64,000 nucleotides of DNA from an uncultured Desulfobacter sp. (GTDB lineage Bacteria; Desulfobacterota; Desulfobacteria; Desulfobacterales; Desulfobacteraceae). The DNA lies in the NCBI RefSeq assembly GCF_963664415.1, contig NZ_OY761440.1:124001-188000 (forward strand). The letters run 5' to 3'. A program made the translations under genes and the position numbers. The notes beneath the pieces are model-generated. The model was not told the DNA's origin and did no database searches. It saw nothing but the letters and a program-made list of their open reading frames with translations. Positions 38,987-48,102 of this stretch are shown piece by piece. The number at the start of each line of letters is the position of its first letter. Position 1 is the first letter of the stretch.

Positions 38987-40454
38987 AGATTCTCAGATTC
39001 ACGTCATCGGCAAAATATCCTTGGACATAAGCGTCTCGTTTTTCCAACTGCCGGTCGATCTGCGGCAGCGGCGATTGAAAATGACCGGCCGTCAATTGCA
39101 GCGTGGCAATACGTTCAACGATTTTGATGTCAGTGATCCGGTACTTTAACGCCCGGCTGACCGTTTTGATGAACATTTCAAGGGTCACGTTCCGGTACAA
39201 TCCATACAGTGCGCGAATGAACCGGTGTTTCTGCTTGACGCCGTTTCTGATGGCAAAAGTGAGATATTCATCAATCTCTTCAGCAGCCGTTCGTAATATT
39301 TTCTCCTGTTCTGTAGTGGGCTTTTTTCGGTTTTTGGGCATGTACGGCGTTATTTGTTGCCCTTCGGGAGGAATGCGTTTGTTTTTAACGCCGTCCGGCG
39401 GCAACGGGTAGCGACCGAGCAGCTCGCGGTTGCGGTAGACCATCAGGTGCTCGGCATATTGCAGCACCTTCACATCATGACGTTTGACGCCGGGTATCCA
39501 ATAATAATTGCCGTCAACGGCTGTATATCCGTACTGGTCGGTGCCTCGTTCCAGTACACGGTAGGGGGCCGGGACATAAACAGGCAGCCTTTTCAGATAC
39601 GGCTTTTCATACTCAAACATCCGAGCAGGGATCAAACGGGTTTTAGTGGTAGGCCTGTTGGCCATCCGCTGTGTTGACCACTCGAAAGCCTGACGGTTCA
39701 TGTCTTCAAGACCGGAAAACTCACGCCCGGGAAAAAAATTGGTTTCAACCGTGTAAAATCCGCGTTCGTTGCCGGCTTTTCGATTCGCATGACCCTTTTC
39801 ATGGCAGACAAATTCAAAGCCGTACTGTTTGGCAAATTGTGTCATTTCTGGATGTATTACCGCGTTTTTCCCTGTGCCATAAAGGCGGGCCAGATTCGTG
39901 TTGTCAATGATGCACTCGTCTGCCGCATATTGCCAAAAGGTCAGCGCTTCATGAAGAAAACATTTCATTGCAAACCGGTCAAATACCCGGTAGAACTTCA
40001 GGTACCGCACTTTGCTGTAACGAAAATACAAAAGACTGCCCTGAACTAAGACTATCGAGTTTGCAACTTTGACCCGATACGGGGATGTGTCGTGCTGCAT
40101 CTCAGCCCCGGGTTGGTCAGGTACTTGACCACAGCGTTTTTTTCCTCTTTTCCCAAAGCCAAGCTCCCGGATGATCCGAGTCAACGTGGAATAGCCGATA
40201 TCGATGCCGTGCTCTTCGCAGAGGATTTCATGCATGCGTTGAACCCGGCCTTTGCACTTCAGATAAACCTGCTCGACCAGTTCCATGTCGATGGCAATCT
40301 TGTCGCTGCGGGTACTCTGCGGCATCTCGCCGCCCTGGCCGATGATGGCGCTCACCGTATTGGTGCTGACGTTCATTTGCCGGGAAATTTCCCGGATTCC
40401 TATACCTTCTTTGTGCAGAAGATAAATCGCTTTACGCTTGTCCGGTTCGATCAT
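38955..40454 (-). CDS. istA: IstA-like transposase
   Basis: 499 residues. N-terminal HTH (AIYLLHKEGIGIREISRQMNVSTNTVSAII), a second DNA-binding segment (EQVYLKCKGRVQRMHEILCEEHGIDIGYSTLTRII), then an RNase H-like catalytic core with candidate acidic residues in QHDTSPYRV, IIDNTNLARLYG and GNERGFYTVETNFFPGREF, and a beta-rich C-terminal domain (YGYTAVDGNYYWIPG). It diverges clearly from the IstA of the second IS21 element at 56831. It overlaps the ParB-like gene by 23 bp. Confidence 0.9.
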   Translation of the reverse strand: MIEPDKRKAIYLLHKEGIGIREISRQMNVSTNTVSAIIGQGGEMPQSTRSDKIAIDMELVEQVYLKCKGRVQRMHEILCEEHGIDIGYSTLTRIIRELGFGKRGKKRCGQVPDQPGAEMQHDTSPYRVKVANSIVLVQGSLLYFRYSKVRYLKFYRVFDRFAMKCFLHEALTFWQYAADECIIDNTNLARLYGTGKNAVIHPEMTQFAKQYGFEFVCHEKGHANRKAGNERGFYTVETNFFPGREFSGLEDMNRQAFEWSTQRMANRPTTKTRLIPARMFEYEKPYLKRLPVYVPAPYRVLERGTDQYGYTAVDGNYYWIPGVKRHDVKVLQYAEHLMVYRNRELLGRYPLPPDGVKNKRIPPEGQQITPYMPKNRKKPTTEQEKILRTAAEEIDEYLTFAIRNGVKQKHRFIRALYGLYRNVTLEMFIKTVSRALKYRITDIKIVERIATLQLTAGHFQSPLPQIDRQLEKRDAYVQGYFADDVNLRIYDNFTGEDNG

Positions 40455-41325
40455 AAAATTGCCGTATTGTCTGGGTAAACGGAGCCAATTGTCTCAAAAT
40501 GCCGCCAGATAAAAGATTTGCCTGGGCATAAAAAGGACGGCTTTTAAGCTGGCTGTCGTTACATTTTAATATGAACCGCTGCATATATTTGCCGATGACC
40601 TCAAGGGCTGTGAGGATCTGTCGCTCTGGCTCACTACAATCATTCGATGATCGGCTGGGTTGCTTTAACCGACCCAGACTCCACGATATGTTGCCGTCAT
40701 CAATCTGTTTTCTAAACTCTTCAGACCCCTTGAAATAAGCGTTGGCAAGCAAATCGATATCTCGGGTGGATAAATGCCTGCCTGCCACTGCATCTACAAA
40801 CGTATCGATCTGTGCTTTTTTTACGTTGTTTATGCGCATAAACTGGCGAAGGGTGTACATGAAGCTGTATGCTGGAAATTGTCCGTTAAAAATCTTGTCC
40901 ATTACTGTCTGGCTCATCTGACAGATGAGCCCGCTGCGAACACTCACCCATGCTTTGCTTCTTTCAAGCAACTCGGCTATCTCGGCGTTGCTCATTTGAT
41001 GAACGTTCAAAAGCTCGTCGATCAATCGGGCCTGTTCCAGGATATTGAGGCTTTTAGCGTTTGAGATACGGATCAATTCGATAATGCCCGCCGCTTCGTC
41101 GTCGGCCAGCGACAGGTACGGCACGATGCCGATATTCAGCTTCCTCGCGCATCTGAGTCGCTTGAAACCGTCGAGCAAAATGCGGCTTTCTCCCACACCC
41201 TTAAGCGGCTCTCGAATACCATGAGACGATATCGACAACAGCAAGCTCTTCTCAGCTACGGCCGATCTGATTCTGTACGCCTCATAACGTCTATCTAAAC
41301 TGCTTATTTCAACTTGTTCGACCAT
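40432..41325 (-). CDS. ParB/Srx-like DNA-binding protein of the IS21-like element
   Basis: 297 residues. N-terminal ParB-like domain with the strand pattern LLLSISSHGIREPLKGVGESRILLDGFKRLRCARKLNIG, where the D-G-F-K-R-x-R segment occupies the position of the ParB CTPase/GxxR motif. It is followed by a KorB/ParB-type HTH (SLNILEQARLIDELLNVHQMSNAEIAELLERSKAWVSVR), and a helical C-terminal part of unknown fold. Chromosomal and plasmid ParB proteins segregate DNA; no parA or parS is seen here. Its fixed position between the Cys-rich gene and istA, with overlap, implies a function in transposition or its control, for instance in target or end recognition (inference). Confidence 0.8.
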   Translation of the reverse strand: MVEQVEISSLDRRYEAYRIRSAVAEKSLLLSISSHGIREPLKGVGESRILLDGFKRLRCARKLNIGIVPYLSLADDEAAGIIELIRISNAKSLNILEQARLIDELLNVHQMSNAEIAELLERSKAWVSVRSGLICQMSQTVMDKIFNGQFPAYSFMYTLRQFMRINNVKKAQIDTFVDAVAGRHLSTRDIDLLANAYFKGSEEFRKQIDDGNISWSLGRLKQPSRSSNDCSEPERQILTALEVIGKYMQRFILKCNDSQLKSRPFYAQANLLSGGILRQLAPFTQTIRQFYDRTGQA

Positions 41326-41335
41326 TTATCTTCCT

Positions 41336-41821
41336 TCATGGCGGATTGTCCTGATGATGCCGCACATCGTAAGATAATTTCACAGTCGCGTCGATGCTGT
41401 GTTGTCTCAATATCTTATCCAGCATGGCAAAGATTTCTTCCATATCGACCCAACGGCCCTCTACCAGACTGGCAACCAGCTGAATGTGACCCACTGTTGC
41501 ATCGTCAACATTTCCTTTTTTATCGGAACTCGGTTCCGAAAATCGGTTTTGTTGGTGGTTTCGGGCGGCATTCAAACGCTTTTTCTTTTCCTTGCCCTCT
41601 GGGCTCTGATAATATTCAGTGCTTCGACTGTTGGCGCTTTGGCGCCGGTGGGCATCTCGGCAGCCGAAAGGGCAGCCAAGATCACAACGACCGGCATTTC
41701 GTGGATGGGTAAAAAACAGGATCTGACAATGCCTGCAGCGGGTCAGGCACTTTCTCAGATGGGGCTTCTCTTTGAGAACGGATCGAATAACCTGGTAATA
41801 CTGAGCGGTGATGCCGCGCAC
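41336..41821 (-). CDS. Cys-rich zinc-ribbon-type protein, first gene of the IS21-like element
   Basis: About 161 residues, no named family recognised. A compact Cys cluster, CRHCQILFFTHPRNAGRCDLGCPFGCRDAHR, looks like a zinc-binding treble-clef or ribbon. A basic stretch (EGKEKKKRLNAARNHQQNRF) follows, and the C-terminal part (EEIFAMLDKILRQHSIDATVKLSYDVRHH) looks structured. The start is uncertain: a GTG at 41821 is the first usual start codon in the frame, but the coding pattern (FQFISDWYRKKEVRG) seems to extend further upstream without an ATG/GTG/TTG. It lies 10 bp ahead of the ParB-like gene. Confidence 0.65.
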   Translation of the reverse strand: MRGITAQYYQVIRSVLKEKPHLRKCLTRCRHCQILFFTHPRNAGRCDLGCPFGCRDAHRRQSANSRSTEYYQSPEGKEKKKRLNAARNHQQNRFSEPSSDKKGNVDDATVGHIQLVASLVEGRWVDMEEIFAMLDKILRQHSIDATVKLSYDVRHHQDNPP

Positions 41822-41873
41822 CTCTTTCTTGCGATACCAGTCAGAAATGAATTGAAAATCAGACTGTAGCTGT

Positions 41874-41879
41874 ATTATA
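41874..41879 (-). promoter_or_regulatory. candidate -10 box for the IS21-like operon
   Basis: Perfect TATAAT on the minus strand about 55 bp ahead of the first gene of the element. No convincing -35 box is seen at the right spacing. An imperfect inverted repeat around GTTGT/ACAAC lies further upstream, near 41925-41980. Confidence 0.35.
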
Positions 41880-42083
41880 AAAAAGCCAAGTGCTCACTTA
41901 TATCGCTGATGTATTTGGGCATACCCTCGTTGTTCCCCCTTTTTTCTTGGTCGAAAAATGAAAGGTACAACGGGGGTTCCTTTTTTGTAAAGCCTGAATC
42001 GATTCTGGAGATTTCTGTAGGACGGGATAAATGCGTCTTAATTTACCTGAGCAATGGTGTCTCAATTTAGCTGAGCGCTATAG

Positions 42084-42655
42084 ACTTCGGGAAAGGAACC
42101 GGTTTGGGATTGTCCACAGTTGACGGTATTGTAAAAAAACATAACGGTTTTATAAAAGTTAAAAGTCGGGAAGGTATAGGTACCGTTTTTCAGGTATTTC
42201 TTCCCGTCTTTGAAGAAGAGACCTTTCAGCAAAATGTGGAGCAAAATGAAAAAGCGTTCCGAAAAGGTACTGAGCGAATAATGGTCGTTGATGATGAACC
42301 TTTAATTCTAAACAGCTACAAAACGATTTTGAGTAAACAAGGATATAAGGTCTCAACTTTCAGCGAAAGCAAAAAAGCACTTGAACAATTTGCGCAAACC
42401 CCTGATGGCTTTGATCTTGTGATCACCGATATGACAATGCCCCAAATGACAGGGGACAAGCTGTCTGAAAAAATTTTAGACATCAAAAATGATATTCCGA
42501 TTGCCATCTGTACCGGTTACCATGAGCGTCTTACCCGTGAAAAAGCAATTGAAATCGGCATCAAAGGATATTTTGTCAAACCGGTACCGTTTCCCGATTT
42601 TTTTAAAATGATTGGTGACCTGCTGGACACCGATCGTCTCCCCCAAAACACCTAA
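42084..42655 (+). pseudogene. hybrid histidine kinase, 3' part (ATP lid and receiver domain)
   Basis: Continuation of the gene cut at 37554; after the duplicated ACTTCGGG the reading frame resumes with KGTGLGLSTVDGIVKKHNG (G2 box), finishes the HATPase domain and then encodes a complete receiver domain (IMVVDDEPLILNSYKTILSKQGY, LVITDMTMPQMTGDKLSEKI with phospho-Asp, PIAICTGYHE, GYFVKPVPF with the conserved Lys). No start signal is evident, so this half is probably not translated unless from the IS. Confidence 0.92.
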
Positions 42656-43035
42656 AGTCAAGCGACGCGACTCATATCCCATGGCTCACGGTCGAGAGGT
42701 TTTGGCTTCCCGTCAGCTGATAGACATCTATTATTGTAAAATTTCAGTGAAAGAAATTATCCGGGTTAAGCATTTGGGCATTTCAGGCGCTCAGTTTGAC
42801 AAAAAGTAATAAGGGAATTCCCTATTTTCTCCTTGACTTTAGGATAGACAATCTATATTAAACATAACTAATAAAGATATCTACAAACAACAAATATATT
42901 TAATTTTAAAACACATTGTTTTATCCCAAAGAGGCCATGACCAAATTATTTTAATTTTCCGGGGTATCCTGTGTTAAATGCCCATGAATGTTGAAGTAAT
43001 GAGCCCCAACCGACTATTGTTTTGATGGATTTTCC
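42656..43035. other. intergenic region without a convincing gene
   Basis: Short open frames exist (for example 42612-42809 plus) but overlap the kinase end and show no domain. It probably contains the promoter of the next sensor kinase unit. Confidence 0.5.
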
Positions 43036-44610
43036 ATGCTCAGAGTAAAAACCAAGTATCGGCTGCTCTCCTCACTGCACATGTTGATCCCGGTGATGGT
43101 GATTATTTTTTGTGCCCGGAATACGGACTTCTTTTTTGATACTGCCTTTCAAACGGCTTTGACCATATGTATCTGCCTGATACTATTCAATGCCAGGTTT
43201 AGTCCTTTTCTTTTTGGGCTTCAATGGCTTTGTTTCAAGCAGATACAGCAAATCGCCGCCCTGTGTTTGGATATAAAACACGGTAATTACAGATATTTTG
43301 ATATCCCCAATGAACCGCTTGAACAAGAAGATGAAAATGAATTAATCTTCCTGATGCGCAGCATGAACTGGATGGTCCGCCAGATTGAACTCAGGGAAGT
43401 CATGCTGGAAAAACAAGTGGCAAAACGCACCCGGGACCTTGAAACCACCAACGGCGAACTCCGCATCGCCCGGGATGCAGCCAAAGCATCCTCCAATGCG
43501 AAAAGTCAATTTCTTGCCAACATGAGCCACGAAATCCGGACACCCATGAATGCCATCATCGGCATAAGCGATTTCATGCGCAAAGCCGACCTTCCGCCCC
43601 AGATGAATGAGTACGCGAGCATCATTAATACATCATCAAAGGATTTATTAAAAATCATTAACGATGTCCTTGATTTTTCAAAAATAGATGCGGGAAAGAT
43701 AGGCATTGAAAGGGTTCCGGTAAACTTGCAAAACCTTGTAGAAGAAGTCATCGATATTTTTAAACCCGACCTTGCCCAAAAATCAGTGGAACTGATCACG
43801 GATATCCATGAAAATGTGCCGTCCCAAATGGAAACAGATCCCCTTCGTTTAAAACAGGTCATGACAAATCTGGTATCCAATGCGGTAAAATTCACCCAGC
43901 AAGGAGAAATTCTGATCCGGATCACCGCTCGGGACCGGGAAAACAACGACGGCTTTTATCTGGAGGTATCCATTCATGATACCGGTATTGGTATGGATCA
44001 CCAGGCACTGGATCATCTTTTTCAAGCATTCACCCAGGCAGATGGGGCCACCGCCAGAAAATTCGGCGGTACCGGACTGGGACTGGCCATATCAAAAAAC
44101 CTGATAGAATTAATGGGTGGGCAGATTTTCGTATCCAGCACCAAAGGAAAGGGCTCGTGTTTTTCCTTTAGCATCCTTACCCAACGCCTAATGACAAATC
44201 ATTTGCCCGCGGCGGGCCAACACGCATTACAAAATGGGAAAACGTATAAACCCAAGCAACTGGACCTTAACACCGGGACGGCGGAGATGGGAAGACAATT
44301 TCACCGAACCTGCGAAATGGCCCCCCCCGTCAATAAACAGATAGACGAAAGCTCCGGGGATACCGGACCTGATCCGGAACAAAAACTTTGCGATCAGGTG
44401 ATAGACATGATCACAACAATGGGAACATTGCTCAATAAAAACAGCCTGGATGCCAAGCTACATGCGGCAGCACTCACAAAAAAGCTGTCAGGCACCATTT
44501 TTGCCGAGAATGCCGATACCCTATCCCTTCAAATCAAACACTTTGATTTCCCCAATGCCCGCAAAACCTTTCAGTCTCTGGAAGCCGAAATCCGAAACCA
44601 CCTATCTTGA
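43036..44610 (+). CDS. membrane histidine kinase with C-terminal Hpt-like tail
   Basis: 524 residues. Two N-terminal membrane helices (LLSSLHMLIPVMVIIFCA; ALTICICLILFNARFSPFLFGL), a short linker and coiled coil (REVMLEKQVAKRTRDLETTNGELRIARDAA), HisKA with SHEIRTPMNAIIGISDF (phospho-His), and HATPase with N box NLVSNAVKF, G1 DTGIGM, F box LFQAFTQAD and G2 GGTGLGLAISKNLIELMGG. The last 120 residues are helical and resemble an Hpt-like bundle, but I see no clear HxxKG site. No receiver domain. The response regulator starts 40 bp downstream. Confidence 0.9.
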   Translation: MLRVKTKYRLLSSLHMLIPVMVIIFCARNTDFFFDTAFQTALTICICLILFNARFSPFLFGLQWLCFKQIQQIAALCLDIKHGNYRYFDIPNEPLEQEDENELIFLMRSMNWMVRQIELREVMLEKQVAKRTRDLETTNGELRIARDAAKASSNAKSQFLANMSHEIRTPMNAIIGISDFMRKADLPPQMNEYASIINTSSKDLLKIINDVLDFSKIDAGKIGIERVPVNLQNLVEEVIDIFKPDLAQKSVELITDIHENVPSQMETDPLRLKQVMTNLVSNAVKFTQQGEILIRITARDRENNDGFYLEVSIHDTGIGMDHQALDHLFQAFTQADGATARKFGGTGLGLAISKNLIELMGGQIFVSSTKGKGSCFSFSILTQRLMTNHLPAAGQHALQNGKTYKPKQLDLNTGTAEMGRQFHRTCEMAPPVNKQIDESSGDTGPDPEQKLCDQVIDMITTMGTLLNKNSLDAKLHAAALTKKLSGTIFAENADTLSLQIKHFDFPNARKTFQSLEAEIRNHLS

Positions 44611-44649
44611 CAAGATAACAAAAATAGACGCCCCAAAAGGACGAAACAG

Positions 44650-46851
44650 ATGAACGATTGCGTAAAGGAAAAAATTTTAATTGTTGATGATACACCGGCT
44701 AACATTGATGTGCTGGGGGGAATTCTTTCCCGGGATTATGACATCTGTGTGGCCATCAGTGGTCACATGGCCCTTGATATCGTCAATTCCGGAGAAATCC
44801 CCGATCTGATTCTGCTTGATATCATGATGCCCGAAATGGACGGTTACGAGGTGGCAAGGCTTTTAAAAGCCAACCAGAATACCAACCACATACCCATTAT
44901 TTTTGTCACCGCCAAAGTAGAGGATGAAGACGAAGCTGCGGGATTTGAGATGGGGGCTGTGGACTATATCAGAAAACCGGTCAATGCTCCCATCACCCTT
45001 GCCCGTATCAAATCCCAGCTTGAACTCAAGCGCTACAGGGACCAGCTCTCCTGGATGGTAAAAGAAAAATCGCACAAGGTGAAACACTCTCAACAGGCGC
45101 TGGTCAAAGAAAAAAAAAAGCGGATACAGGTGCAGGGGGATCTTAAGAACACGTCCGAGCAGGCCCACAAAAACCAGGCCTATTTCAGGGAGCTGTTCAT
45201 GAATTCGCCTTACGGTATCGTCTTGATCGGCAGGGATAAAAAAATACTCAACAGCAACAAAAGCTTTTCTGACTTGTTTGGATATGCTCACTCAGACATC
45301 GTTCTCAATGACTTCCCCACAAGCAGCCCCCAAGAGCGTACCCGGAAAAAAATTAAAGATCTGGTGCAAAAAGCACTGGCCGGCCGAACCGGTAAAACAG
45401 AAACAGAATGCCGGCATAAAAAAGGATACACCATTCAGGTGTCGGCCCTGGCGTATCCGATTAAAATTGATGATGTTGTCCAGGCCGTGTTTATTTTCTT
45501 TGAAGACATTACCCAGCGAAAACTGTTCGAACAAAAACTGCACCACCAGGCATTTCATGACGTCCTGACCGGAATTGCCAACCGACGGTATTTTACCGAA
45601 CAGCTTGATACCTTTTTGTCGATGCAGAAAAAAAATTTAAGCTTCAGGTTCGCTGTTCTTCTCATAGATCTGGACCGCTTTAAAAATGTCAATGACTCTT
45701 TAGGGCACCAGGCCGGGGACCAGCTTTTAAAAATGGTGGCCGAGAAAATAAAGGTGTGCCTGCGAAACAATGACCTTTTTGCCCGGCTGGGCGGGGACGA
45801 GTTTGCCATCCTGCTTTCAGATGCCGACTCTCATGATCAGATCTCCACCATCGCCGAACGTATCACAAAGGCAGCCGCATCCCCTTTCATCATTAACGGC
45901 CAGGAAGTCCGGATTTCCGCCAGCATCGGGGTGGTGAACCAGACATTGAAATATGATAAGGCTGACAGCCTGATCCGGGATGCCGACCTTGCCATGTACC
46001 ATGCCAAGGATTCCGGTAAAGCCCAGTTCCAGTTCTTTTCAAGCCGGATGCACGAAAGCGCTCTGATGTGTCTTACCATTGAAACCGAACTGAGAAAGGC
46101 CCTGGAACGCGACGAACTTGTATTATATTTTCAACCCATTATAAACATTAAGTCAAAAGTTCTGGAAGGATTTGAGGCACTGATTCGCTGGCGCCATCCC
46201 CATCGGGGTATGGTGCAACCGGGTCAGTTCATCTCTATCGCAGAGGAGACCGGTCTGATTCTTCCCATAGGGGACTGGGTTATTCAGGAAGGGTGCCGTA
46301 GACTTATAGAATTAAAGCAAAAAACCAGCCAACCACTAACCATGAATCTTAATGTATCAATAAAACAATTTCTACAAAATGACTTTACCGTCAAACTTAA
46401 ACGCGAAATTTCAAAAGTCGGGCTATCCCCCCAGGACATCAAACTTGAGTTCACAGAGTCCCTTTTAATGGAACACACACAACAAGCGCTAAAAAAACTA
46501 TATGTTCTGCGTGACCTTGGCGTCAAATTGGCCATTGATGATTTCGGCACAGGCTACTCATCGCTGTCCTATTTGCAGAAATTCCCCATTGACCAGATCA
46601 AAATTGACCGTTCCTTTATCAACGCCATGGAAAAGCAGAAAGAGAGTTGCGAAATAGTTAAGTCCATTCTGGCTTTAGCCAACTCACTAAACCTATCCAC
46701 TGTAGCAGAAGGGGTTGAAACCCAATTACAGCTGGAGCAACTGTTGAATTTTTCCTGCGGTAGTGCCCAGGGCTATTTTATTGCCAAGCCCATGCCCTGG
46801 GAATCTCTACAGAGATTATATTCAAAATCACGCTCTTTCCTGGCAAAGTAG
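44650..46851 (+). CDS. response regulator with PAS, GGDEF and EAL domains (c-di-GMP enzyme)
   Basis: 733 residues. REC domain (1-125; ILIVDDTPANIDVLGGIL, LILLDIMMPEMDGYEV, FVTAKVEDEDEAAG, DYIRKPVN), a coiled coil, a PAS domain (about 180-295; MNSPYGIVLIGRDKKILNSNKSF), a GGDEF domain with intact active site RLGGDEFAIL and an I-site RNND five residues before it, and an EAL domain with EALIRWRHP, EFTESLLM, DDFGTGYSSL, KIDRSFI and AEGVET. Both cyclase and phosphodiesterase signatures are intact, so it could make or break c-di-GMP. Forms a two-gene unit with the kinase at 43036, its likely phosphodonor. Confidence 0.95.
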   Translation: MNDCVKEKILIVDDTPANIDVLGGILSRDYDICVAISGHMALDIVNSGEIPDLILLDIMMPEMDGYEVARLLKANQNTNHIPIIFVTAKVEDEDEAAGFEMGAVDYIRKPVNAPITLARIKSQLELKRYRDQLSWMVKEKSHKVKHSQQALVKEKKKRIQVQGDLKNTSEQAHKNQAYFRELFMNSPYGIVLIGRDKKILNSNKSFSDLFGYAHSDIVLNDFPTSSPQERTRKKIKDLVQKALAGRTGKTETECRHKKGYTIQVSALAYPIKIDDVVQAVFIFFEDITQRKLFEQKLHHQAFHDVLTGIANRRYFTEQLDTFLSMQKKNLSFRFAVLLIDLDRFKNVNDSLGHQAGDQLLKMVAEKIKVCLRNNDLFARLGGDEFAILLSDADSHDQISTIAERITKAAASPFIINGQEVRISASIGVVNQTLKYDKADSLIRDADLAMYHAKDSGKAQFQFFSSRMHESALMCLTIETELRKALERDELVLYFQPIINIKSKVLEGFEALIRWRHPHRGMVQPGQFISIAEETGLILPIGDWVIQEGCRRLIELKQKTSQPLTMNLNVSIKQFLQNDFTVKLKREISKVGLSPQDIKLEFTESLLMEHTQQALKKLYVLRDLGVKLAIDDFGTGYSSLSYLQKFPIDQIKIDRSFINAMEKQKESCEIVKSILALANSLNLSTVAEGVETQLQLEQLLNFSCGSAQGYFIAKPMPWESLQRLYSKSRSFLAK

Positions 46852-46936
46852 AACTGGGTCGCATCCTTTCCCGGATAATGCCCTCATATTCTTGCGGCCT
46901 CCCCTTCGAAGAGCCGGGTCCGTTCTCTCCGGTTGA

Positions 46937-47086
46937 TCAGAACCGGGGAATCCATATGGGGCAGGTGCGGACAAAACGAATATTGCCGTCCACGGGAATG
47001 CCTAATTTCGCCAGGTATTTTTCAATAAACGGTCCGCCGGAGTGGATCTTCACATGACGGCACTGGGCCTTTAACATTCTGAGAAT
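46937..47086 (-). pseudogene. short C-terminal gene remnant, family unknown
   Basis: About 48 codons with a protein-like sequence (MLKAQCRHVKIHSGGPFIEK, then LAKLGIPVDGNIRFVRTCPIW), ending in a stop and with no start or upstream continuation. I cannot place the family. The remainder of 46852-47415 shows nothing else. Confidence 0.4.
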
Positions 47087-47415
47087 CAGGCAATCTCATC
47101 AAATCACCAATTTAACTTGCTGGTTTATGCTGCTCTCTGCATGGATAGGATTCCTTCAAGCGAAAGCGGTTTCGATAGTATCCCCAAAGCAACAGCGAGG
47201 ACCTCTTTTGTCGTCCAATGTGGGCGGACATAGCTGTGAATTATTTAATGAACATTCAGAGTCCTTTGTAAGCCCTTCACTGTTTTCGCATAAGTGTTTG
47301 TTCTTCTCCTGAAAGCACTATTCTTAAACATTATCCGACTATACATAATGGAATCCGGAAACTGTATATCTGCAGGCGTTATCATAACTCATTTTCGGAA
47401 ACCTACAATACCGCC

Positions 47416-47854
47416 ATGAATAATATTAAAACGCCAATCAGTAAAGTTGTATCTGCATTGAGATTTCGCGGCGAAGGCCTTATGCTTCAAGCAACTGGCA
47501 GAGTATTGCGACCAAACAAAAGCACTATTTTAATATGGAAAAATAGATTTGCCGACCAGAAAACCACATTGTTTCTGTATGGTTTTTGTCATCAATTTAT
47601 ATCCCTCACATTTGAAGGAGATGAGCTCTACACCATCTTCGGTAAACGGACAGCCCCCTTGGAATCCGAAGGCTGGACAGCAGTCGTTATGGACAGAGCC
47701 AGTCGATTTATTGTTAAGCAGTGATGTGAAAAAAAATGATACCGCACGATTCAAATCAGTTATGGAAACCGTGTGCGGGTATATAGATCATACAGTTGAT
47801 TTATCTTTTCTGTCGGATGGAGAAAGACGATATGGCAATATTAATCATTCATAA
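47416..47854 (+). pseudogene. IS1-like transposase, frameshifted remnant
   Basis: The first frame reads FRGEGLMLQATGRVLRPNKS and continues through ILIWKNRFADQKTTLFLYGFCHQFI, then FEGDELYTIFGKRT and SEGWTAVVMDRASRFI, which match the IS1-family transposases of bacteria and cyanobacteria (GEGLGLRATGRVL..., EGDELYTKV..., EGWTIVLMDRASRF). The alignment then moves to another frame (KKNDTARFKSVMETVCGYIDHTVDLSFLSDGERRYGN) and stops where the normal protein continues with the catalytic C-terminus. So it has one frameshift and a 3' deletion, and the zinc-finger N-terminus is also missing. Inactive. Confidence 0.8.
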
Positions 47855-48102
47855 GGTTTTCGGACAGAAACTTAGGATGATTCAAGTTTTTCATATTTTC
47901 AAAACTTCCCAACTTTTAGGTAAAAGTTGGGATTCCGTCAAAGAAAAACACTCTTAATATGAACGAAAGAAATTCCTCTGATCAACGACAATTATTTTCC
48001 CCACGGGGCTTCTATAGTGAAAACGACATAAAATAAAAATATAGCGTTTTAAACATAATTTGATATTATACCGTTATCGACATATTTTTTTTGGAGGACA
48101 CG

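Larger units (their letters stand above)
37555..42083 (-). mobile_element. five-gene IS21-like insertion element, 4529 bp
   Basis: The boundaries are exact: the 8-bp sequence ACTTCGGG is duplicated at 37547-37554 and 42084-42091, and both ends start with the inverted repeat CTATAGCGCTCAG(A/C)TAAATTGA. Each end carries two direct copies of a 17-bp unit (CTCAGATAAATTGATAC type) spaced 24 bp apart: 37563 and 37587 on the left, 42059 and 42035 on the right. These are probably transposase-binding sites. Unlike classical IS21 it lacks TG...CA termini. Five genes all run leftward: Cys-rich protein, ParB-like, IstA, IstB, zinc-finger protein. The perfect duplications suggest a recent insertion. Confidence 0.93.

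Noticed and set aside
41399..41869. 156-codon plus-strand frame in the IS21-like element
   Set aside because: Antisense to the Cys-rich gene, whose codon pattern and operon position are far more convincing.
37555..42083. Reading the ParB-like gene as part of a plasmid or chromosome partition system
   Set aside because: There is no parA, no parS-like 16-bp palindrome and no replication gene; the gene is locked inside transposon ends.
48003..48090. HipB operator upstream of hipBA
   Set aside because: Looked for TATCC-N8-GGATA-type repeats and found none clear enough to report.
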